From: Zelopaecilomyces penicillatus
Taxonomy: Eukaryota; Ascomycota; Sordariomycetes; Hypocreales; Pseudodiploosporaceae
Assembly (NCBI GenBank): GCA_005765155.1
Contig: VCCP01000001.1
Location: 4,836,001 to 4,900,000, forward strand
Direction of reading: 5' to 3'
Length of the DNA: 64,000 nt
Made by a program: the position numbers and the translations under genes. How positions within the stretch are numbered: position 1 is the stretch's first letter; each line of letters begins with the position of its first letter. Positions 34,191-45,816 of this stretch are shown in pieces. The notes beneath the pieces were generated by a model. The model saw nothing but the letters and a program-made list of their open reading frames with translations, did no database searches and was not told where the DNA came from.

Positions 34191-37100
34191 CTAAAGTGCC
34201 TTGACCATGCTACGCTCGTCAAATACATCCTTTAATAACCCTTGCACACACGCGTCTTGATCCAATGGTCCCATCGCGTAGGTGGATTCAAAAGCAAAAA
34301 TGCTGAGTTGTCCAAAAAAGGGTCTCAGAATCTTAGCCACCAGCTCGTCTTTCCGTTCTAGACTCGCGTCATCGCCTATACCACCTGGTCCCAACAACGG
34401 GCGACGGTAAGAACTACTAGCCACCAGGTGCGCCGCTGCCTCATCATGAGGCGTCGATGATATCGTCGTGTTGCCCAGCTCCTCGGAGAGATTATCCACG
34501 AGTGCAACAGGTTTGGAAGACGATAAGCGATGGATGGCATCGATGGTGTCGGTTATGAACAGCCATTCGTGTAACTGGAAGTCATCGGGCGCGACACAGA
34601 CCAAGAGATCGAGTAGCTTGCAGGCTTGAAACACGGCCGAATTGACGTAGGTTTCCGACGCAGTGCTGTGATCTGGAGCAACGACTGAAGAAATGGCAGC
34701 GTGTAATTCGGCATTTACCACAGGCCACAGCAAGGCAAGATGGATTGTGCTTGTCTTCAACACCAAGGCTCGGATTACCATGTAAACGTCTGCCCGGGTC
34801 ATTGACGATGGGGAAGATGTCGACGTAGCTGCCAAAAGCTCAACAAGTTTGTTAAAAATTGAGGGCAGTTCCGTCACGAACGCATCCTCGGCAGAAGCTA
34901 GGATGAGTACGGCAATTCTTCGCAGGTTCAGTTGAGTCTTGCGATCTCCTTCAAGTCTTGCCGAAGTAGCGCCAACTCCAAACACAATTCCGGCAGTGGT
35001 TGGCGCGCTGATACGGGCAACAATTTCAGGCATTTTATCTTTATCGGCTACAGTCCATTGTCTAAGCAGTGGTAGCCAGTCATCTCGGACTAACAATGGA
35101 TTCATTGAAAAGAACCTAACATCGTTGAAAGCATCTCCGACATCTTTCTTCCACGTCTTTTGATTGTTTTGCAATCTCGACAGCTCATGCAGCAGCTTCA
35201 TGGTGCTCTGAGTGACTGTTTCTGGAAATGACTTTGAGCGAAGTGTTGGGCCGATAACGTTTGTTGAGATTGTGCCAGCTGCAGAAAGGACACGGTCAGG
35301 CTCAAGTAAAATCTTCAGTAAATTGGGAACAATCGAAGCGAGAATGGCTATGGCATCCTCAGATCTCTCTACTGCGTCAGTAAAGGTACTTCGATTTTCA
35401 ATAGAATGATTAGCTGTAACTCCTTGTGGTCCATTTGAGCTGGCAGGTTCAGCAAATGTAGGCCGTGTGGTGAAAAGCGCCGCAAGGAGTCGAAGAAAGA
35501 GATCCTATAACACACACATGGTCAGCGATTTAAATAGTATAAACAAGCTTGAAGTTGAACCTACCCCCAATTCCTTGCGCATTTTCCTTTGCTCTCCGAA
35601 GTTGGTGTTGTCAACCTTCTCGCCGAGAATTGCTGCAAATTCTAACAGGCTGGGGAGAGTCTGCCGATGAGGGAATGGATTTCCCAACAAGTCTTTCAGG
35701 AAGGTTATACAGTCCTGCCAGATCTCATCCATCGCATCGTCGTCAAGAGATCGCGCGTATTCAACCAGGAAAACAACAAGATCAGAGTCTTGAAATGATA
35801 TTGTCATCTGTGATTTGCGTGAAGGCTCGAGAGCCCCAGGATTAGTTCGGCTGTAGATCGAGTTGAATAACGCGGGGACTGTATGCCTCGGTCGTGATGC
35901 GTCCAAAGCCGCGAGAAAGTTGAAAACATTCGAGTGTTCATTTGCAGAGGTCGAGTTTTTCCACACATCAATCACTGTCTCAAGACACTCCAACGTCTCT
36001 GCCGTAAAAAGATGCTCAAGCAGTCGTCTAGCTCGGTTACGCATCCTCAGTGATGTATAATTGAAAGAGGCTATACAACTCAAATCCTGACTGTTCGCTT
36101 CTTCACCTTGGCCCCAGCACCAAATTTTATAGCAGATACGCACGGCATCTTGGAATGCTAGATGCACCGTCAGGCGATCATTCGCTGTCGCACTCCGAGA
36201 TTGTGGTACATCTGACTGGAAAACACCCGATACCATGCTCCCAAATAGTGATTGGGGTTGATCAGGACCCTTAATTAACTGAACTCGAGCCTCTTCAGCC
36301 AGAAGTTGGTCGTGTGCTCCTGCTAGCACTTGTTCAAGTGCATTAAGTAAATGAATGATCGCAGATTCTGGAGTTGATGTCTCTAATCCAGCAACGTACA
36401 ATTCGTCCAAGAATACAGCCCGCAATGCTGAAAAAGTTGATCCAATCTGTTTGCACAATGTTTCTACAAGCGGTATCAAGATCTGAAAGATTGATGTAGA
36501 GTAAAACGGCAAACATGCGCCTAGAAAGTCGACCCAGGAGTCAAGGACGGACTGGCTATTTGGAGAACTTAATCCTAACTGCAGACATTTGAGCAATTGA
36601 GGCGGCATTGGGCTAGCAGGTGGTCGTATATCACTCATGGATAGTGATGGTCTGCTTGCACGCAAATGATCTGCACTAGGTCGTCTCTTCTCCGTTGGTG
36701 GGGATGGTAACAACTCGTCTGATGCCAACTCGCGCAGCTTCAGCGTATCGAAGACCACGTCAAGAAGAAGAACTTGAACATAGGGATCTGGACCGGAAAT
36801 AGATTCAGATAACCTGCTGATAAGAACATTCTCAAGGTGCAAACTTGATAACGAAGTTGCATATTGACTGAGAAGAAATTGATGCAGTGTTGTCAACGCA
36901 TAACGATGTAGCTGGGCTACGCGGCGTGCGAGCTCATTGCTACCAGAAGGAGCAGCATCCCCCGTGATGCAACGCAAACACGATCGGACGAAAAAGTCCT
37001 GCAAAGTTGGCTCATCTTCCTCTCCACCCGCTACTGACTGTCAATATACCACTACTTTGACATACTGTCAAACCGAAGACGTACCGCTAATATGGACTTT

Positions 37101-40100
37101 GTTTCCTGTGAAAGAGAGATGCTTAGATGCCACTACAGGCCATGAAACCCCGCCGGAGCAGCGTAACACGTTGTGTAAGGTTCGCAGGTAATAGAGGCAC
37201 AAGTCAAGATCATCATTCTCGGAAAAAATGACTTTTCCCGTTTGTGTTTTATCATCGCCACTCTTGTCAAGGATGCCGTGTAAGTATGGTATCTCCACCA
37301 TTTTATTGACGAATAGAAGGAAGAGTCTGGGCTTCTGTTAGCAAGCTACATCATGATAACTTCTGCAACATTGCTTACCTGTCAATTCCAACCATACTGT
37401 TTAGCCATGCCTTTATTGTCATATAGAGCTGTGTTCTTTCATCCTGAAGTGCATCTAATACAAGAAACAGCGGCTGGGTGAGCATAACATCATAATGATC
37501 CATTCCGTGTAGTTTTTGAGCACTTGTAAATTCAGCGACGGGAAACTTTTGGCCCCGACGGTCAGATTGATTATCTTGTAGTGAGTGCGACCAAAGGACT
37601 CCCAATGTGCGACCGACATCACCCATGCCATCTAATTCCTGCCTAACAATGATATCTGCGAGTGAAGCTTCAACGTCCCGTCGGGAGGCTGTAAGAGCCG
37701 TCTGCAATTGCCACAAGCAACGCACAGCCTCAACGTGGTGTTTGGGTTCAGAGGCAGACAAGTAAAACCATCCGTGGCGGACCAGAGGACCAACAAGTTC
37801 AGACAAATCACTTGTTGATATTCTCTCCATCGAGTACATTTGTGTGACAAGATGTAAGATTGACGAAAAGTCCGAAAATGACAAGAATCGTTCCTCATTC
37901 AGCTTTTGGCTCAAATGTGATAACAGACGCTTCTCGTCAAGCTTGTATGTTTTGGGTATTTTGCAAAGAATGAGAAGAAGCAGGCGCACGCGGGACGTCA
38001 CATTCCCCAAGGATCCTAGATCGTCTATATCGTGATAAATGAATCTCACAGCCACGTCGAGAAGGAGAACACCACATTCGAACGAGCGGAATGGTGGAGC
38101 AGATGCTTCGAGACTTCCTTGCTCGTTGACATAAAAGTTTCGTATTCTTCTCAACAAGTCAACGTTTGCAAGAGAGAGAAGACTCCCTTTTGTTTTTGAT
38201 GCGTTTTCTAGAACCTCGTTTGGGAATGCTCTCTCTGGTATAAGTTCCAATAGAGAGCTGACAATACCAATAACTCTCTCTGCCAACTTGTTTACTTGGG
38301 TATCCTGTGTGATCGATTTTACCTTGCGGGTTTTTGAATCTTCCAACATCGATAAGGCGGCCAGACAAGTTAGGGGGGCATGGATTGTTATCATTTCTTC
38401 TTCACGTACATTGAAGCTTGAAATCACGAAGCTGATCAAAGACAGTCTATCGCTCCGATCTTCAAAACTCAAGCTCCCCGGACCAACAGCCTGAGCCAGC
38501 AGGCCAACTAACTCGCTGTAGATGAGACCGCTCTCGATGCCATCAAAGAAGACGCTGGCACTACGCAGCACTTCTGCAAATTCTGCTTTAGTAGATGCCT
38601 GGGCTTGGAACTGTCGTACGCTTTCCACAACTGGCAGAAATATCTCGGGAACTACAAGACCACCAATCTCCCACCTGTCCATAAGAGAAAGGCAGATTCT
38701 GTAGGGGCGGGTCCGCTCAGTGGCTCCGCTGTGCGTCGTACTGCTGATCATTTCCAATAGAGATTTCGTCAACCGTTGCAAACCAAAATCCTCAAAGTAA
38801 CTCGTCCTAGATGAGAGCAAAACATGTTGCTGATCCGAGACTGTGGTTGACAAGTCTGCTGTGTGGTCGCTATCAATACCAGCAGGCTCAGGGCCAAGGA
38901 GCCATGCCCACAGTCGACGATTTAAGCTCATATCTCTTCTGATGACCACGCCAGCTGCAGCTCTCATTAGAAGCTCAAGATCCTTGGTCTTTACGCGTGA
39001 CTGCAGAACAGTCGAGCTTAACGGTAAATGTGACACTAGCAGATCCAGAAATCCACGCTGAATGAGTAACTGGTCATCTGAAAGCCCGCTTGCAAAGCAC
39101 CGCACTAACAATCCTGGCTCGGGTGATGTAATTATTGAAGATATATCGTCGCTCAAGCTGTCCTCGGCGTTCTCCTTACTAGCATCTATGTTCATTCCAC
39201 TATTGGCAGCCCCTGGGCTCAGAACAGGCAGATGCCGAACAAGGTAGGCCAGAGCCCCAGATCGACGACTCTGGCTCGTTATGGAAGCCAAGAAGAAACA
39301 TTGCCAAAAAAAGTCATCACCTGTGGAATGCTGCCCCGCAAGTGCGACACTTCCTTCTGGACGGATGGTTTCTTTAAAGCTTGCGACAAGCCGAAGGGTG
39401 CGGTCAAAGTCCTCACTCGTTTCATCTTCTAACCCTGGCAAAAGTGCAAGTATTATGGACTTCATTGCTGGCTTTAAAGACCTAGCATCTAGGCCAAGGA
39501 AATGTCGTTCCATGAGCTCCAGAAAAGGTGAACGCACGGCCAGGGAGGCAAAGGAGAGGGTCGGCGCGAGGCCAGGGAGATACAACGAAAGATCTCTCGA
39601 CAGTCCATCCTTCCCAATCGTTTCAAATATGAAATTATACACTTCAATTGCCTTTTGGTGGACTCCTGACGGTAAGGAGGGATTCAGGCATTGGGACAGC
39701 CTCTTGGCGACAGTTGCCTTCGTCGGGATATTTGTGTTGGTCGTTGGTCGGGCTTGGAGGGCCTAGTGTTATAGTGTCAGCCTGTTGTCAAGGCCTTGAA
39801 ATTTCTGGTGATTGTTCGCAAACCTTGAGAAGCCTATTAAGAAACGATATGTAGTCAGCCCATTCTTCAAGAGCTGTTTCGAAGAGTAACAGAGCTTTGT
39901 CGACGCCAGCAGCGTATCTGCGATAAGCTTTGTCTTTGACGGGAGAATCCTCTGCAGTGATGCATCAGTATAAACACAAAATGATTGCAATTCGCTCATC
40001 AAGATACTCACCTGTGCCAAGCAGGCCACCCCATTGCTTTGGGATAGGCGAGTCTCGCCCTGAACTTTCCGGCGATACGGATCGCGCGCCCGGTGGCAGA

Positions 40101-40111
40101 TCAAGCGCCAT
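34191..40111 (-). CDS. DOP1: DOP1 (Dopey) endosome/Golgi trafficking protein
   Basis: Six exons (40111-40012, 39951-39824, 39762-37379, 37326-37085, 37033-35565, 35504-34191) give 1878 aa; every junction keeps phase (GTGAGT, GTTTGC, GTAAGC, GTACGT and GTAGGT donors). DOP1 is a large cytosolic protein that works with Neo1/Mon2 in endosome-to-Golgi traffic. The Dopey N-terminal domain is unmistakable: YRRYAAGVDKALLLFE, WADYISFLNRLLKALQ, TVAKRLSQCLNPSLPSGVHQ, EVYNFIFETIGKDGLS and the following LYLPGLAPTLSFASL. The middle is alpha-solenoid-like. The last third holds blocks such as RRLLEHLFTAETLECLETVIDVW. Length is in the 1600-1900 aa range of the family. The start is the ATG of MALDLPPGA. It is head-to-head with MON1. 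Confidence 0.94.
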
Positions 40112-40723
40112 GATTATAGACCAGTCGGTGGTTCGAGAGAATTGATGACATGTCTTATTGCAGCGGGCATCCGAGGTGCATAACTTGACACAGCAGCGCT
40201 GGTGGTGGAAAAGGATTACGTCGCAGCATAAGCGTGTTGGGTGAAGCTGTCAGAATGAGGCTACGTTTCATAGCGAAAGCAAGCTCCAATTACGTCGTGT
40301 GGATGAGCTTCGTATCGACAAGGGTCTTGGGAGTGGGCTGATGGCGCTTCTGCAAGGCTACAAGCCAGACCACAGCGTCAGTGGCACGCTGTAGGATGTT
40401 CTGTGAACACCTGACGCGAGTTCCATATTTTGTTGGACGGGAGTAATAGTGGACACCAGACCGCTGTTAGCCCCTCCATTATAGGTTCCATATCATCCAC
40501 GACAAACGCCAATTCCTGAACACCCATCATCCCCCTCCTGTCGTCATCCCTTCCCCAGCCTCATCAGGCCAAAGCTGCTGCTCCCACCACAGAAAATGGC
40601 ATAATGGAACTCGTCATCTTCATCAAAGCCTACGTTTTCCATGATCTACTATTTACTCACAAGGCGATTTCCTAGCTTGAACCACTCAAGCTGAAATGCG
40701 ACAACCACAGATCCTCAGATAAG
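40112..40723. promoter_or_regulatory. Bidirectional promoter DOP1 / MON1 with duplicated ATTACGTCG
   Basis: 612 bp between divergent starts. The 9-mer ATTACGTCG occurs twice in the same orientation (40215-40223 and 40289-40297), 74 bp apart. Its ACGT core resembles bZIP/ATF-type half sites. A pyrimidine-rich tract (about 40500-40560) lies toward MON1. Confidence 0.5.
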
Positions 40724-42523
40724 ATGGGACAGGAGAACGTATCCGACAATGAGGAGCAACCACCTCCTCTGCCTCCTCGGCCTGCTGCAAGCAGTTCCGC
40801 CGACCCAAAGGCACTCCAGGCCCAAGCCACGACCGCTATCACGCCGCTAGATATTCAGACATTGTCGTTTCCCGACGGATCTCGGGGAACCTTCTCGTCA
40901 CCTGGCACTCGATCTGTCTCCACAGCAGCCAGCAGCAACTATGCATCACAAAGTCGCCGGCCCAGTATTTCCGGCACCGAGGTTGATGATGGCGTTAGCT
41001 TCATGAGCTTTGCACCCACAATGCGACCAACCGGCGACATCGCTAGCCTTCTCACTGCTGATCTCAGCACAAGCAGACGGAGTCCAGCATGGCATTTGTT
41101 ACGATCTCAGTCAGCTGCAGTGCTCCCATTTGCCAAAAGCAGAAAACATGGTAATGCTCGCCTATCGCAATTCGAAGACGAGTTTAGCCCTCTTCCGGAA
41201 GATTCAGACATGCAATTCAAGGACGACGAAAGGCTATCCATATGGAAGTCCAAGCTGAAGCATTACATGATTTTGTCGTCCGCAGGCAAACCCATCTGGA
41301 GTCGACACGGCGATTTGAGTCTTATAAACTCGTCGATTGGCGTTATACAAACCATCATCTCATTTTACGAAGGATCCAAGAACCCTCTCCAGGGGTTTAC
41401 AGCTGGCAATGCCAGGTTCGTCGTGTCTACACAAGGTCCCCTTTATTTTATTGCCATAAGTAAGCTGGGAGAGAGCGACCTCCAACTGCGTGCACAGCTA
41501 GAGGCTTTGTACATGCAAATTCTATCAACCCTAACACTTCCCGCCCTTACCAGCATCTTCGTACACCGTCCATCAAGCGACTTGCGCAAGCCTTTGCAGG
41601 GCACCGAGTCACTACTATCATCGTTAGCGGACAACTTCACCAAAGGCTCACCATCAGCACTCCTGGGAGCTCTAGAATGCTTGAAGCTTCGGAAATCTCA
41701 CCGACATATAATCAACAATACGTTTTTAAAGCTAAGGTCGGACAAGCTCCTGTACGGGCTTATAGTGGCGGGGGGGAAACTGGTCAGTGTTATTCGGCCT
41801 CGACGACACTCACTCCATCCCAGTGATTTGCAGTTGATATTCAACATGCTGTTCGAGTCCGAGGGAATTAAGGCTGGGGGTGGTGAGAATTGGATACCCC
41901 TGTGTCTCCCAGCTTTCAACAACAAGGGCTATCTTTATATGTACGTCAGCTTTTTCGAGGGAGTATCCGGGGGACAGGCACCAACTCCAGCTGCGGCTGC
42001 TGGACGACCTCCAGCCGAAGAAATCGCCATGGTTCTCATTAGTGCGGACCGAGAGAGCTTTTTCAACCTCAAGCAAATGCGAGATGACGTGGCACAGCAA
42101 CTCGCTAAGAATGGCAGTCTCGCTGTCATCCGAGATGCAGCCCGGGCAGGTCGTCCCAACATGACCCAGGTCGCACCAGGAAGTCCCGTCAATCATTTTT
42201 TGTACAAGTCACGAGCAAATGTACAGTTCTGCATGCCAACTTTAGACCTTGCCTTTGGCGGTCTGATGGAGAGACGAATGCTCATGACGGCGTACCACGA
42301 GCTCCATGCTTCGGCCCACGCAAAGCACACGCATCTTAAGGTCTTGCAATGCGTTAGCGATGAGGCAACGTCTCTGGCCTGGCTCACGCCTGCTTTTGAG
42401 CTCTACTGCATTGGCGGGCCTAATATGTCTCGGGCAGCAATGGCCCAGGGCGCGAACAAAATAAGACAATGGGTAAAGAAAGAAGAACAGCGTCTTTTTA
42501 TCCTTGGGGGAGGCGTATTCTGA
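40724..42523 (+). CDS. MON1: Vacuolar fusion protein MON1
   Basis: An intronless frame of 599 aa. MON1 with CCZ1 is the GEF that loads Ypt7/Rab7 and drives endosome-to-vacuole and autophagosome maturation. The N-terminal ~165 residues are disordered and Pro/Ser-rich. Then come the three longin-like regions: LSIWKSKLKHYMILSSAGKPIWSRHGD with the INSSIGVIQTIISFYE helix and the LYFIAISKLGESDLQLRAQLE segment; DKLLYGLIVAGGKLVSVIRPRRHSLHPSDLQLIFNML; and ENWIPLCLPAFNNKGYLYMYVSF, ending with the TAYHELHA and CVSDEATSLAWLTPAFELYC blocks. All family blocks are present. It shares its promoter with DOP1. Confidence 0.96.
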   Translation: MGQENVSDNEEQPPPLPPRPAASSSADPKALQAQATTAITPLDIQTLSFPDGSRGTFSSPGTRSVSTAASSNYASQSRRPSISGTEVDDGVSFMSFAPTMRPTGDIASLLTADLSTSRRSPAWHLLRSQSAAVLPFAKSRKHGNARLSQFEDEFSPLPEDSDMQFKDDERLSIWKSKLKHYMILSSAGKPIWSRHGDLSLINSSIGVIQTIISFYEGSKNPLQGFTAGNARFVVSTQGPLYFIAISKLGESDLQLRAQLEALYMQILSTLTLPALTSIFVHRPSSDLRKPLQGTESLLSSLADNFTKGSPSALLGALECLKLRKSHRHIINNTFLKLRSDKLLYGLIVAGGKLVSVIRPRRHSLHPSDLQLIFNMLFESEGIKAGGGENWIPLCLPAFNNKGYLYMYVSFFEGVSGGQAPTPAAAAGRPPAEEIAMVLISADRESFFNLKQMRDDVAQQLAKNGSLAVIRDAARAGRPNMTQVAPGSPVNHFLYKSRANVQFCMPTLDLAFGGLMERRMLMTAYHELHASAHAKHTHLKVLQCVSDEATSLAWLTPAFELYCIGGPNMSRAAMAQGANKIRQWVKKEEQRLFILGGGVF

Positions 42524-42706
42524 AGCATGATTTTCCTGAAGATGTCTCATTATTCTGAGGCTCATTTCTATCATAAATTAAAATACAGATATATTTCCCA
42601 AAGCTTCCTTTACGCCGTAACCTCGAATGTCAGCCCACAGCAACCCGATGACTCCACTGACGCCTATCAATTGCGCGAGAAAATTACACATCGGATGAAC
42701 CAAGTT

Positions 42707-43252
42707 TCAGGGCGTATCTGATACCTCGGTAATTGTGATGATTGCCTGAGGAGGACGAGTCGAGCCAGCCGTCTCGTGTTGCTTTGCTGTGGTGTCCTCG
42801 GTATTGGTATCCTTGGTAGCTCGCCGCTTTCGTCGTCCTAGAGCGTCGCCATCCTCCGCAGAATCGGGATTCGGCCTCACGCGGATCATTGATCTCTTCG
42901 CCCACTGTCGTATCTTTTCATTCACACTAACTCGTCTACTAAGCCTCGAGTCGAAACGATTATCCCGCCATTGTATTGAGGGTGAGAGCTGTGCATTCGT
43001 TTGGTGGTTTGCTGATGCGGAAGAGGAGCTGAGCGACCTATCGCCATCAAAACTAGCTCTATTTTGTGAGGACGGGCAGAAGCTAATATCTGTGGCGATG
43101 GTGGTTCTCGAGACATTCATAAGAGCCATTGAGAATGGGGCGTCAAAATCTTCCCGAAAACGGGGGCTTCGCGGCATGTTGACTTGGCGTTGGCCTTTTA
43201 CTTTGGTGGTTTCCAGCGTCGACAACTGGGAATCCGAGCTATGGGCAGACAT
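42707..43252 (-). CDS. Uncharacterised Ser-rich basic protein (181 aa)
   Basis: A single frame from the ATG of MSAHSSDSQ to a stop 184 bp from the MON1 stop codon (convergent). I do not recognise a domain. The protein is Ser/Thr-rich, with a short basic amphipathic segment VNEKIRQWAKRSMIRVR (about residues 113-129) followed by GRRKRRATKD, a possible nuclear localisation signal, and an acidic or Thr-rich tail. The frame continues upstream without an ATG. Coding status is supported by the length of the biased frame and its position, not by homology. A similar W-containing basic segment ends the protein at 45817-49007. Confidence 0.55.
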   Translation of the reverse strand: MSAHSSDSQLSTLETTKVKGQRQVNMPRSPRFREDFDAPFSMALMNVSRTTIATDISFCPSSQNRASFDGDRSLSSSSASANHQTNAQLSPSIQWRDNRFDSRLSRRVSVNEKIRQWAKRSMIRVRPNPDSAEDGDALGRRKRRATKDTNTEDTTAKQHETAGSTRPPQAIITITEVSDTP

Positions 43253-45816
43253 TGTTTGTATGCGAGGATCTGTGTCGTAGCAGCGCAAAACCAGGTTTGC
43301 CGCTATCAAGTTCGTGTGCAACTAAGCAATTAAGCTGTATCCAACTCGAACTTGAAGAAGGGAGGTTTGAAGAACAGTATTGTTTGACGTAAAGTAATGC
43401 GACAGGGGCAACAGCAGTGGTATTAAAACGTAGTATAGACAGATAGATGGAGATGGAGTGGATAAAAAGGACTTCCTAAAGAGCAAGATTCCCTTTTCAT
43501 ATGAAGAAAGCCGTTGACGACGGGAGTTGAGAATAAAAATCAAGAAGATGGGTCTTTCCAGGGTGGTCCTTGAAAGGTGTGCTACGCTACCTCAAGAACC
43601 CCTGATTGCTGGCCCGCTGCAAGGCCTGGTGGATGTGCGGGGTTGATGCGCTATGGACACCCAAGCAACCTGCCTGTAAGACAGAAAACAAAGACATGTC
43701 GGTTTTAGGCTCTTCTCCCACTAGAGTCAGGGGGTCCTTGAGAGGACAGGATGGGACAGAATGGAGCCAATGAGCGCCAAGAGCCCGGCAGAGAATGCCG
43801 GCGGATGGAGGCATTAGAGCCACTGGGGCCACGGGGGTTCTCTGGGGTCGCTGGAGCGGCAGCTATTACTAGAGCTCCTGGCGCCACTGCTCTGCATAGC
43901 GTGGTATCACTAAAAAAGTAAGCCTGAAGATATGTTCCGAGCGTGGAGATCACCCGACCTCTACAGATCCTGACGGCACACACGCACGCGACATGACACG
44001 ACTCGACACGGTCTGCAGCGGCTGAGGCTAATTGCGAAGTCTTGCTAATCCGTAAACCGCGAAGCCTACAGGAGAAGCCTTGAGGGGGAAGGGGGAGGGG
44101 AAGGTTAACTGGGCTACTTAGTACGCAGTAGTAGACAGAGGATGTGCGCCAAGCTTGTGTGGGATAAATGAGACGGAATAGCTGTAATACAGGTTTATGA
44201 ACGCAATATAGGTACGGATATATTATCGAGGTACATGAATCCAGGAACAGAGTTTGCATCTACCTGTTGACAGTAATTATAGAACCCCCAGCACAAGGTC
44301 TCGGCATGAAATTTCACGTCATTTAATTGCTCCAACCAAACGGTTTAGATTTGGTAATATATCTCAGAACGGGTGCGGAATGTCATTAGATGGCCATGGC
44401 TTTGGCGCAATTAGCGCAGGGGGGGCACGTGAGCAGCACTCTGTCCAGATTCCAGACTCCAGTTGTGTCAGTCTCGAAGTCATCTCCACATCATAGGCAA
44501 GCCCCCCCACAGTAGCCTCTCTCGGGCCAGGCACAGAGTTTATGGAAAGCTCAAGGTTCATGCAAGCCGTGCGCCAGGCTGTGAGGGGCCGGAATCGAAG
44601 CTGCGGGGGTAAGAGTTATTAACTTTTCTTCATTTTATGATGATTCTTGTTGTATGGTGGTTGCATAGTTGGAGAAGCTGTGCCAGTACTGTATCACTTG
44701 AGGCATCATGGATATTGGCACTGGCCATTGTACTGGCCCTAACTTCTTTCCTATCTGGTAAGTAAGATCACATTACCTATGTATAGGTTAAACACCAGAC
44801 GATCCACAGATCATCAAGGGCCAGAAGACTATGATTTGCCCCTGTAGCGAACAACAATACCAGAAAATGCACCTATAGTTGTAGTAGGAGTATCTACTAC
44901 CCAGGTATGCCAAACACAAGGATTCTTGTAGACCTGTAGGTAGGTGCCCATACCTTCTTATGGCAGGCAGGCTTAGGGCACCGTCGTCGTAGCCCCTTTC
45001 GCCTACCTGCCCACTCAGTTCTTTCCACCTCACACCCGTGTTCCGTTCCATGCATTGCTGTCGCCAACTCTGGCTATCAAACGTGATGTCACTCCTGTGC
45101 TCTTTGCCGCATCAACACTGCAGTGGAGTGGGAGGGTGGGTGCAACCAAAAGTGGAAGAAATATCGAAGGCGTCTCGCTCGCTCACAGGACAACCGACCT
45201 CCTTCGACCCAAGTGAGTCGAAGGAGATGGCTAGCAGCGACTCAGCGACTCCCACCATCTCACCTACAGTCCGCCATCATATTCTATCGTTAGAGCAAGC
45301 AGATGTGGCAAGTGGTTTGGATGGCGTGACAAGACGCACAATTTGCCCTCCATTGGACTTCCCTCAGGCTGCCCAGCAGGATAACGCTTCCAAACCCTCG
45401 CCGGAAACACTGCAGGATACCGAGATATGGCCATCGCATCGCACAGAGGAGCTCGTTGTGGCTTCCTTGTCATGGCTTCCCAAACGGCAGCAAGGACGTC
45501 CCCTCTCCTACAATGTTCGCCAGTGATAACAACCACAGCCAGCTCGTTGTTCTCTGCGTAGTCTTCTTCACAAACATACCCGCCTGTCTTCTCCATGAGG
45601 ATGTGTGTGAGGAATTGGCTGTGACATCTCCCCAGTTGGTTCGCAAACACCAGCTTCCGGTGATCTTGCTCTCCAATCATTGCTCCATCTTGCTGGCCCG
45701 TCGTTTCTTTTTAATTACTTGCTTCTCTGTTCTGGAACGTTTCGTATTCTTTCAATCCATATTATCACCATTCTCACTTGCTCGTTCCCCAAGTCGGGGG
45801 CTGTATCATTTCCTCC
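43253..45816. other. Intergenic, 2.6 kb; possible long 5' leader at right
   Basis: No gene is firmly supported. Toward the right a 99-codon ATG frame (45227-45526, +) lies 290 bp upstream of the next gene's start and may be an upstream ORF in its leader. Patches of TACCT/AGGTA occur around 44770-45010. No RNA gene or mobile element is recognised. Confidence 0.5.

Noticed and set aside
43587..44259. Minus-strand frames of 81 and 184 codons
   Set aside because: No domain and no supported start; likely chance frames in intergenic DNA.
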